DNA from: Anatilimnocola floriformis
Lineage (GTDB): Bacteria > Planctomycetota > Planctomycetia > Pirellulales > Pirellulaceae
Assembly: GCF_024256385.1 (NCBI RefSeq)
Contig: NZ_JAMLFW010000001.1
Span: 186,001-250,000, forward strand
Length of the DNA stretch: 64,000 nt
Reading direction: 5' to 3'
Shown: in pieces, positions 53,134-60,210 of the stretch
Layout: the number at the start of each line of letters is the position of its first letter
Numbering within the stretch: the first letter of the stretch is position 1
Position numbers and translations under genes: made by a program
Notes under the pieces: generated by a model
Database searches by the model: none
What the model was told of the DNA's origin: nothing
What the model saw: the letters and a program-made list of their open reading frames with translations, nothing else

Positions 53134-53976
53134 TTATTGAATGAACATGATGTCGGAGTCGCTCGCAGTGCGGGTCGGCGCCGGTGCGGCTTCGGAATCG
53201 AGAAAGATCACGCCGCCATCGTCAGCAGCAGCCGCTGGTGCAGGCCGAGCGGTTCGCAGCGGCGTGCGCACCACTGGCGGAACGGCGGGACGAACCGCCG
53301 CGGGCTGTTGCGGATACAACGGCTGCACGCGCGAGCCAGTCTGCGGCGAATAATGCCAACGACCATTCGGGGCCTGCGTCACTTCCGGCAGTGGCGGCGG
53401 CGGCGGAGCAGCCGGGCGGGTTTCTCCGGCGCGCGAGTCAGCAAAAGTGGCTTCCACCAATTCCGAACGCTCTTCAGGTTCATAACCGGCCAGGCGATCG
53501 CGCAGCGGCCGTTCGTCGAGCGGCAAACGAAATTCCGACTGCGTCTTGGCCCACAAGGCGGCTTCGCGGTTATAAGGGCTCGTCTCGTCGTAATTCTCAT
53601 AACGAATCATGTCCCACAACATGTGACACAATTCGTCGAGCGTAAGACTCGGCACCCAATAGGTACCATAACCACCGAGGCAGACGCTGCCGTTGCCCGA
53701 AATATTCGGATGAAAGATCGGCGACTTCCAGCGGATCTCGGGCATCATGCGCGGATAACCAGCGCCGAGGCGGATGTGCACCTCGTGCCGCTCCTGCATT
53801 TCGATGGGCCCATTATTTTCCTGGCGCATCATGCCGCGGCCGAGGAAATAAATGGTATAGGCCTCAGGCAATTCACCATGCGCGGTGAAGTGGAGGATCG
53901 AGCTTTCGCTGCGCAACTGCTGCATGGCTTTGAGGTCGCTTTGCAGACGGCGCAGGCGGGGGGATGAGGCTGTCAT
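53134..53976 (-). CDS. E2-like ubiquitin-conjugating enzyme with catalytic Cys
   Basis: The 280-residue protein has the E2 core at about residues 1-130: GAGYPRMMPEIRWKSP, FHPNISGNGSVCLGGYG with Cys99 and HPN at 89-91, and TYWVPSLTLDELCHMLWDM. A shared FRLPLDERPLR block follows. The tail is Pro/Ala-rich (about 185-255) and ends in two acidic-hydrophobic motifs, GGVIFLDSE (254-262) and DSDIMFIQ at the C-terminus. It would receive the ubiquitin-like protein from the E1. It is the second gene of the operon, 120 bp downstream of the ubiquitin-like gene. Confidence 0.9.
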   Translation of the reverse strand: MTASSPRLRRLQSDLKAMQQLRSESSILHFTAHGELPEAYTIYFLGRGMMRQENNGPIEMQERHEVHIRLGAGYPRMMPEIRWKSPIFHPNISGNGSVCLGGYGTYWVPSLTLDELCHMLWDMIRYENYDETSPYNREAALWAKTQSEFRLPLDERPLRDRLAGYEPEERSELVEATFADSRAGETRPAAPPPPPLPEVTQAPNGRWHYSPQTGSRVQPLYPQQPAAVRPAVPPVVRTPLRTARPAPAAAADDGGVIFLDSEAAPAPTRTASDSDIMFIQ

Positions 53977-54007
53977 AGTGCCTTAGACGAACAAACTGAA
54001 GAGTTGT

Positions 54008-54094
54008 GTAGGGTGGGTCGAACGTACTCGTGAGGCCCACCAGGATTCGCGTCGTTTCGGTGGGCCTCGCGGAGGACCGCTCGACCCACCCTAC
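54008..54094. repeat. Palindromic intergenic element (family C)
   Basis: The arms GTAGGGTGGGTCGA and TCGACCCACCCTAC are exact inverses, as are GAGGCCCACC and GGTGGGCCTC inside. A half copy lies at 12703-12739. It fills the gap between the ubiquitin-like gene and the E2 gene, and may attenuate transcription within the operon. Confidence 0.85.
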
Positions 54095-54096
54095 AA

Positions 54097-54390
54097 TTAA
54101 CCAGCCACAATCTCGGGATACACAATTAAGTGGTGACCATCCGCCACGCTGGCGTCGATCAACGTTTGTTCTTCGCGCAGCCGTTTGCCACCCTCTTTGT
54201 GATCGAGGCTGTAGCTCATCGGCTGGCCGTCGGGCCCCATCACCGGCAGGTTCATCTTGGTGATGATGTTGGGGAGAATCCGTTTCACGGTCACGGTGTC
54301 GGCGATCACAGCTTCGACGCTCTTGGCGCCAGTTTGATCGAGGAACGTCACGCGCGTCCCTTTGCGTTCATCATTCGAAGACATGGACAT
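54097..54390 (-). CDS. YukD/EsaB-like ubiquitin-fold protein
   Basis: The product from ATG 54390 has 97 residues (AAGGAG close before it; ATG 54384 would be two codons shorter). The beta-grasp pattern TRVTFLDQTGAKSVEAVIAD, VKRILPNIITKMNLP, YSLDHKEGGKRLREEQTL and DGHHLIVYPEI resembles EsaB/YukD ubiquitin-like proteins. It ends IVAG, with one terminal Gly instead of the Gly-Gly of conjugating modifiers. As first gene of the operon it is the likely modifier for the E1/E2 enzymes. The short length leaves no room for another domain. Confidence 0.82.
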   Translation of the reverse strand: MSMSSNDERKGTRVTFLDQTGAKSVEAVIADTVTVKRILPNIITKMNLPVMGPDGQPMSYSLDHKEGGKRLREEQTLIDASVADGHHLIVYPEIVAG

Positions 54391-54597
54391 TACTCTCCTT
54401 GCTGACAAAAACGTCGGCTTTGCAAGGTATTCGTTGCATCGCCCCTGATCTTACGGCATGCCGTAACGAATTCCTATGAGCAACCTGAAAGGAGGACGGC
54501 ACGAAAAGGAGTTTGGTTCGCGCAAAGTGAATCAGCCGCGACACTTATTGCAAAATTTCGCCTGCTGGCGGGAATAAGCCGGCTAGTCGACTGCGAA

Positions 54598-55920
54598 ATG
54601 CTATTCAGCCGCTCGCTCCCGCGGTTTTTGGCGCAGGAAACTCCCGCACGCACGCCCGAGGCTCCGCCGATGTCACCTGCTCTTCGCATCGATCGACTCC
54701 TACCGCCGTGGTTGCTGGCGCTCGCGGTTTGCCTGGCAACGCTCGTGGCGATCACGGTGCTGCAGCAACAACAACAGCCCGCTGTCGAGACGCCGAGAAA
54801 AATCCGTCAGCAACAGCAACCATTGCGAACTGCTCCGCAGGAGAGCATTCCAAATTTGGAATCGTTTGTGGTGGCCGATCCTGGCGCGGCGACGACAACT
54901 TACCAAGTGATGCTGCAACAGGCCGATGAAGAGCCGCCGATGCCACTCGAGCGCGCACGTCAGGAACAAAATTCAGCAGCCGTCGCCTTGAGTTGGCTCG
55001 CAAGACATCAACAGGCCGATGGCAGTTGGAGCTTTGCCCATCGTGGCGAAAAGTGCGACGCGGGTTGCTCTCACGAAGGAAAAAACGCCGAGCAACGCAA
55101 CGAACCGACGGCGCTAGTATTGTTGAACTTTTTGGGTGCGGGACAGTCCGACGTTACCCGTGGGCCCTATCAAGCAAATTGCAAAACCGGCTGGGCCTAT
55201 TTGTTGGCACAGAAAAAGGAATCCAAGCAAGGCGACATCTCGTTTGCCGACTTTTCGCAAGGCAACACTCGGACACAATCGCTGTGTACCCTCCTGCTCT
55301 GTGAAGCCTCTCAACGATCTGGCGATGAATCGACCAAGCAACTAGCTCAGGCCGCCCTGAATCAACTGCTACGCGAACCGCTCGAACTGGATGACGGCTG
55401 GCGGTGGTTGGCTTTGCACAGCGCGCGGTTAAACGGCTTGAAAACGAATGAATCTTTGACGATCTCGGCGAATCAATTCCTGGCGGGCTCGCTGCAACTT
55501 CGCCCGAGTGGTGAGTCCGCCGTGCAGCGGCAGCGAAAGCTGGTTTCCACCGGTTTGCTGGCACAGATGACTGCAGGCTGGCGCGAAAAAGATATCTTCG
55601 TCGAGCGTGCCACGAAATCGATCATTGACGACGGCGTGGTTGGCAACGATGTCGACCAACTATTTTTCAGCACGCTGGCCCTTCGCAGCCAACCGACCGC
55701 GTGGGAAGACTGGAGCCGCCAACGGCGCAAGCATCTCGTGGCATCGCAATCGCGCGAAGGACATTCGGCCGGCAGTTGGTATTTCGCAGATGACTCCTCG
55801 GCGAAGTCCGGCGGCCGGTTGTACTGCACCGCGATGGTGCTCGCGTCGCAGGAAATTTATTACCGATATCTCACGGTTTATAAGCCGATTCCGGCTCTCG
55901 ATGCCCAGCAGGAGTTCTGA
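54598..55920 (+). CDS. Membrane-anchored prenyltransferase/squalene-cyclase-like toroid protein
   Basis: The 440-residue protein has a hydrophobic helix near residues 35-55 (WLLALAVCLATLVAITVL) and a C-terminal alpha-toroid domain: AVALSWLARHQQADGSWSF, CKTGWAYLLAQK and GSWYFADDSSAKSGGRLYCT are typical alpha6-alpha6 barrel repeats. No DxDD cyclase motif is seen, so a binding role is more likely than cyclase activity. ATG 54670 is the alternative start, with CGAGG before it. It is head-to-head with the ubiquitin-like operon, 207 bp apart. Confidence 0.8.
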   Translation: MLFSRSLPRFLAQETPARTPEAPPMSPALRIDRLLPPWLLALAVCLATLVAITVLQQQQQPAVETPRKIRQQQQPLRTAPQESIPNLESFVVADPGAATTTYQVMLQQADEEPPMPLERARQEQNSAAVALSWLARHQQADGSWSFAHRGEKCDAGCSHEGKNAEQRNEPTALVLLNFLGAGQSDVTRGPYQANCKTGWAYLLAQKKESKQGDISFADFSQGNTRTQSLCTLLLCEASQRSGDESTKQLAQAALNQLLREPLELDDGWRWLALHSARLNGLKTNESLTISANQFLAGSLQLRPSGESAVQRQRKLVSTGLLAQMTAGWREKDIFVERATKSIIDDGVVGNDVDQLFFSTLALRSQPTAWEDWSRQRRKHLVASQSREGHSAGSWYFADDSSAKSGGRLYCTAMVLASQEIYYRYLTVYKPIPALDAQQEF

Positions 55921-55939
55921 CCGTACTGTTGGCTTTCAA

Positions 55940-56010
55940 GTAGCCGAATTCGCCAGAATTCAGACTTGGCACAAAGGCTCCGCGATCTGAATTCTGGCGA
56001 ATTCAGCTAC
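55940..56010. repeat. Palindromic intergenic element (family F)
   Basis: GTAGCCGAATTCGCCAGAAT and TCAGA at the left are mirrored by TCTGAATTCTGGCGAATTC and AGCTAC at the right, with about 20 bp between. It lies 20 bp after the toroid gene and 9 bp before the next start codon. Confidence 0.9.
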
Positions 56011-56019
56011 ACTTAGGAG

Positions 56020-56838
56020 ATGCCAAAATTTCAACTTGCTCTCATTCAATTGCGCGTCGATGGCGGCGAGAAGGCTGCTAATCTGCAGCGCGCAGAAGAA
56101 CGCATTGCCGAAGCTGCGCAGCACGGCGCTCAAGTGGTGCTGCTCCCGGAAGCACTCACGGCCGGTTGGACCTGGCCTGGTTCAGCCGAACTCGCTGATG
56201 CGATTCCTGGCGGCCAATCGTGCGAGCAGTTAGCGGCCTGCGCGCGGAAGCATGGCGTGTATGTTTGCGCGGGACTTGTCGAGTGCGCCGGCGATCGGGT
56301 TTACAACGCTGCCGTGCTGATTGACCCCGCCGGCCAGATCATTCTGCATCATCGCAAGATCAACGAGCTCGAGATCGGCCATCCTTACTACGCGCTGGGC
56401 GATCGCTTGCAGGTCGCTCGCACGCCGCTCGGGACGTTCGGCCTGATGATCTGCGCTGACGGTTTTGCGCAGGGACAGGTTATCGGGCGTTCGCTGGCCT
56501 ACATGGGCGCCGATGTCATTCTCTCGCCCTGCGCCTGGGCCGTGCCTGCCGATTACGATCCTGTCGCCAAACCGTACGGCCAACTGTGGCGAGATAACTA
56601 CGGCCCGGTTTGTCGCGATTTCAAAATCTGGATCGCCGGCTGCAGCAACGTCGGCCCGCTCATGGCAGGCCCTTGGGCAGGACGCAAATGCATCGGCAGT
56701 TCGCTGGTGGTTGGTCCGAACGGCGAGCAAGTGCTGCAAGGACCGTTTGGTGAAACGGCGGAAGAGATTCTCTATGTTGATGTCACGCCGGTCCCTAGAC
56801 CGGCGCAGGGAGATGGCTGGAGTGGGCACGTGCCGTAG
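56020..56838 (+). CDS. Carbon-nitrogen hydrolase (nitrilase superfamily)
   Basis: The 272-residue protein has the full Glu-Lys-Cys triad: E44 in VVLLPEALTAG, K113 in ILHHRKINELE, C145 in GLMICADGF. These cleave C-N bonds of amides or nitriles. The length is normal for the superfamily. The start at ATG 56020 directly follows palindromic element F. The substrate is not known. Confidence 0.93.
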   Translation: MPKFQLALIQLRVDGGEKAANLQRAEERIAEAAQHGAQVVLLPEALTAGWTWPGSAELADAIPGGQSCEQLAACARKHGVYVCAGLVECAGDRVYNAAVLIDPAGQIILHHRKINELEIGHPYYALGDRLQVARTPLGTFGLMICADGFAQGQVIGRSLAYMGADVILSPCAWAVPADYDPVAKPYGQLWRDNYGPVCRDFKIWIAGCSNVGPLMAGPWAGRKCIGSSLVVGPNGEQVLQGPFGETAEEILYVDVTPVPRPAQGDGWSGHVP

Positions 56839-56897
56839 CACGAAGGCCCGCGACCGAATCAAGCTCTTCCAGCAGGAACACACGCCACGACAAACGA

Positions 56898-57737
56898 TTA
56901 TTTCCAGCGAATCAGACTTTCGTGATGAAATCGCTTTTGAACAACAGTGTCAATCCAAGGCTCTTCGATTTCAGAGAACGCGAATCGCTCTACCTGACTC
57001 AGAATGCGGCGGTTCACTTCTTTCACATCTCTTTGATTTACATCGCGGTAAATTACTTTGTTGATACCAAGATGCTGGCCGATTAGTGCGTGGGAGGTGG
57101 AAAGGGGAAACGTAAATTCTGAATTCGGCCGCCCCACTCCAAGACTCGGAAAAAAGTGCGCTGGTGTATCGCCGGTGACGAATCTGGCGTTCGATGCCTT
57201 GCAAATATTCCAGGTCATTTGAAACACCGCACCCACAGTTGATGGGCTTGTGAATGGTGTGCGGATGATTCCATCTTGCAGTTCTTGCGGAAGTGCCGCG
57301 TTGAATTGGGCCTCAACTTGATCCAGTTCCTTCAAACGCTTCGCCACCTTTTCCGGGTCACTACCCTGAGTGATCACTTCTCGAACTTCGGTGATCGTAC
57401 TTGCAAGAACATCTGATGACATGGCCTGTACTTGCCGCCGGCGTCGCGGCCCGCGAGTTGCCATCGTGAACATGTAGAACGAGAACTGAAACCGCTCTTC
57501 CGTCGTCAGTGACTCATTCCTGATCAGTTTGCGAACGCATTCCGCTCCTGGGGCCTCGACTTTGATCGCTAGTTCTCTCTCGACCTCATCCGGATAGTAG
57601 TCGACTTCATTGGCGACTGCAGATATTCCTGCTCTGACAGACCGGCGTGATTGCTTGTCGTACATCCAGACGAACTTGCACTCAGCATTCTCAGAAAATC
57701 GTTTCAGGTGCTCACGGGGAACGTAGTGATCGCCCAT
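56898..57737 (-). CDS. DUF4238 family protein
   Basis: From ATG 57737 (AAAGGGGAG just ahead) the protein has 279 residues. It begins GDHYVPREHLKRFSENAECKF trimmed of one residue, the HYVP-xx-L-xx-F start of DUF4238. It then has FQFSFYMFTMATRGPRRR and FVTGDTPAHFF. The function is unknown. The AT-richer codon use compared with neighbours suggests recent acquisition. Confidence 0.9.
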   Translation of the reverse strand: MGDHYVPREHLKRFSENAECKFVWMYDKQSRRSVRAGISAVANEVDYYPDEVERELAIKVEAPGAECVRKLIRNESLTTEERFQFSFYMFTMATRGPRRRRQVQAMSSDVLASTITEVREVITQGSDPEKVAKRLKELDQVEAQFNAALPQELQDGIIRTPFTSPSTVGAVFQMTWNICKASNARFVTGDTPAHFFPSLGVGRPNSEFTFPLSTSHALIGQHLGINKVIYRDVNQRDVKEVNRRILSQVERFAFSEIEEPWIDTVVQKRFHHESLIRWK

Positions 57738-57808
57738 ATCTCCCCTTTCAGGATGAGGTTGCGTTGCACTTTTTCGCATCATCGAAGATTGGCACGGTCA
57801 AGGTGCGA

Positions 57809-59347
57809 CTACGTCCACATCTGCCGATCGAGCATTCGATAATTAATCGCTTCGCTCAAATGCGCTTCATCGATCTCCGCGCTTCCTTCCAGATCGGCGA
57901 TGGTGCGGGCGACGCGGAGGACCTTGTCGTGGGCGCGGGCCGATAAGCCCAGGTCGTTGACGCTGGCTTTGATGAGTTCCTGGGACGGCGGCGTTAGTTT
58001 GCAGAACTGCCGGACGAGGCGGCTGCTCATGTGGGCGTTGTAGCGGGTGTGAATGCCTTTGAAACGTTCGGCTTGAATCGCGCGGGCGGCGATCACTTGC
58101 TCGCGCATCTGTGCACTGCTCGTGCCAGCCCGCTCGGCGGAGAGTTCCTTGTAGGGGACGGCGGGAACTTCCATGTGCAGATCGATACGGTCGATGAGCG
58201 GGCCGGAAATCTTCGCCATGTAGCGTTCGATTTGGGGGACGGTGCAACTGCAGTCGCGACGAGGATCCGTCTTGTATCCGCACGGACACGGATTGAGCGC
58301 GGCGACGAGCATGAACTCGGCGGGGAAGGTCGTGCTGTTCAGCGCGCGGCTGATCGTCACCACGCCGTCCTCGAGTGGTTGCCGCATCACTTCGAGCGTG
58401 CGGCGGTTGAACTCGGGTAGCTCATCGAGAAAGAGGACGCCGTTGTGCGCTTGCGAGATTTCGCCCGGCGCGGGCGGATTCCCACCGCCGACGAGGCCGG
58501 CTTCGGAAATCGTATGGTGCGGCGAACGAAAGGGCCGGCGCGCGAGGAGCGGCTGACCAGGCGTGAGTTTGCCGAGGGAACTGTAGATGCGCGTCGTCTC
58601 GATCGATTCACTCGCAGTCAGAGACGGCAGAATCGTCGGCACGCGCTTGGCGAGCATCGTTTTGCCGGAACCGGGCGGCCCGAGCATCAATAAATTGTGC
58701 GAACCTGCCGCAGCGACCACGACCGCACGCTTGGCCATCTCTTGGCCGCGGACGTCGGCGAAATCATCGTCGTACTTGCCGAGCGTATCGAACAGTTCGC
58801 CCATTCGCGACGGCGTCGGCTGAATGTCGATCACGCCGCTGAGAAAACCGACGGCTTGCGTCAAGCTGCTAACCGGAATGACTTCGATCTGCTCGACCAC
58901 GGCAGCTTCGGCGGCATTTTCGGCGGGCAGGATCAAACCGCGCAAGCCTTTTTGCTTCGCCGTGGCCATCGCCATCGAGAGCGCGCCTTTGACGGGCCGC
59001 GTGGCTCCTTCGAGCGACAATTCGCCAACGACTGCGTATTGCTCGAGCAGTTCCGATTGCAATTGTCCGCTGCCGACGAGCATGCCGAGCGAAATCGGCA
59101 GATCGAACGACGCCGCCGACTTCTGCAACTCGGCGGGGGCTAGGTTGATCACCACGCGATCGTTCAGCCGCAGGAAACCACTGTTGGCGAGGGCTCGCTC
59201 GATGCGATGCTGACTTTCTTTGACGGCGGCTTCGCCCAGGCCGACGAGAATGGTTTTCGGCATCGCGCCGGGCGAGACATCGACCTCGACTTCAACAGGA
59301 ACGGCATCGATTCCCAACAGCGAGTACGTTTGCAACTTCGCGAGCAT
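57809..59347 (-). CDS. YifB/ComM-family Mg chelatase-like AAA ATPase
   Basis: The 512-residue protein has an N-terminal Lon-like ChlI domain (about 20-145), then an AAA domain with Walker A GPPGSGKTMLAKR and Walker B GVLFLDELPEF. A Cys-rich CPCGYKTDPRRDCSC loop follows; the C-terminal part ends RVARTIADLEGSAEI with the family's lid helices. ComM-type helicases assist branch migration during natural transformation; this protein's role is inferred. The length and domain order are normal. Confidence 0.93.
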   Translation of the reverse strand: MLAKLQTYSLLGIDAVPVEVEVDVSPGAMPKTILVGLGEAAVKESQHRIERALANSGFLRLNDRVVINLAPAELQKSAASFDLPISLGMLVGSGQLQSELLEQYAVVGELSLEGATRPVKGALSMAMATAKQKGLRGLILPAENAAEAAVVEQIEVIPVSSLTQAVGFLSGVIDIQPTPSRMGELFDTLGKYDDDFADVRGQEMAKRAVVVAAAGSHNLLMLGPPGSGKTMLAKRVPTILPSLTASESIETTRIYSSLGKLTPGQPLLARRPFRSPHHTISEAGLVGGGNPPAPGEISQAHNGVLFLDELPEFNRRTLEVMRQPLEDGVVTISRALNSTTFPAEFMLVAALNPCPCGYKTDPRRDCSCTVPQIERYMAKISGPLIDRIDLHMEVPAVPYKELSAERAGTSSAQMREQVIAARAIQAERFKGIHTRYNAHMSSRLVRQFCKLTPPSQELIKASVNDLGLSARAHDKVLRVARTIADLEGSAEIDEAHLSEAINYRMLDRQMWT

Positions 59348-59369
59348 GAATCGTCAATCGATCAGCAGG

Positions 59370-59439
59370 TGTAGCCACGGCCAACAGACCGTGGGCGATC
59401 GACGCTGGCCAACCCCACACTCTGGTGAGCGCGGCTACA
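59370..59439. repeat. Short element with inverted ends (family G)
   Basis: TGTAGCC at 59370-59376 and GGCTACA at 59433-59439 are inverted ends, with an inner CCACGG / CCGTGG hairpin. It lies between the ComM-like gene and the next gene on the minus strand. Confidence 0.6.
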
Positions 59440-59477
59440 AGAATGGCGGATGATCGCTCTGAAGAATGTACACTCGC

Positions 59478-59957
59478 TCAGGCCCGCGCCGCAAACTGTT
59501 CGACATATTCCAGCACCCAGGCATCGATCAGCTGGCGGAATTTCTCGATGTCGACTTCTTCGAGCTTTTCGAAATAGTTGCGATTGAAAATCTCGCGATT
59601 GCGAATGGTTCCCTTCGCGGCCAGGTCGAGCACGTGGGCGCTCGTGTACGGCCGCACCGTCACTTCCAGCCGGCTGTAAGTGCTCGAACGGCTGCTGTGG
59701 GCTTGAAAATCGTCGCGAAAGCATGCGCCGCCCCAGCCGCGGTCGCCAAACATCGTTTCGTATTGAAAGCCGGGAAAAAAGCCCGGCAGCCGGCGAACGC
59801 AATCCTCGATGTAATCGGAGAGGGCCAGGCGATGCTGGGAATGGAGGCGGCGGAACTCCTCCTCGGTGAGCTGTTTTGCCCGGGCTTCGCGCGCAGAATC
59901 TGCGCCGCGCCGCTGGCCACGTTCAATCGCCTGTCGCAATCGGTCGTCGAAACTCAT
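59478..59957 (-). CDS. Conserved hypothetical protein (159 residues)
   Basis: The protein is cytoplasmic by sequence, with a basic Arg-rich N-terminal helix (LRQAIERGQRRGADSAREAR) and a conserved-looking core YETMFGDRGWGGACFRDD, RSSTYSRLEVTVRPY and IRNREIFNRNYFEKL. No family name can be given. It lies between the ComM-like gene and the secretin gene. Confidence 0.7.
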   Translation of the reverse strand: MSFDDRLRQAIERGQRRGADSAREARAKQLTEEEFRRLHSQHRLALSDYIEDCVRRLPGFFPGFQYETMFGDRGWGGACFRDDFQAHSSRSSTYSRLEVTVRPYTSAHVLDLAAKGTIRNREIFNRNYFEKLEEVDIEKFRQLIDAWVLEYVEQFAARA

Positions 59958-60036
59958 GTTGATATTGTTGCTGGCCGTGCTGCGGCGGGGAAGTGCTGCG
60001 TGGAAAATAGTAGGGCATGAGCAGTCAAGAAACGAA

Positions 60037-60079
60037 GAGACCGCCGCAGGTCCAGGGGGGAGTGACTTGCGGCGGTCTC
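60037..60079 (-). terminator. Intrinsic terminator for the secretin gene
   Basis: A perfect 12-bp stem GAGACCGCCGCA / TGCGGCGGTCTC is followed on the minus strand by a T-rich tail (TTCGTTTCTTG). It is 131 bp beyond the secretin stop. Confidence 0.85.
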
Positions 60080-60210
60080 AAACGAGAGAGCTCTCGTGGA
60101 TCGATTAGATTGGGCGGGACAGAGGAGTGCTCCATCCCAGGTTTTCGTCGGGAGCGGGCCGGTGGTGCCCAGCTCCCTGACAGACCATTGGTCCGTCGTG
60201 CTTCAGGAAA

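Noticed and set aside
48978-54390. Direct assignment of the ubiquitin-like operon to CBASS or Bil systems
   Set aside because: There is no nucleotide cyclase, no recognised effector and the gene set has two E2-like and two JAMM genes, so the name is not supported by sequence alone.
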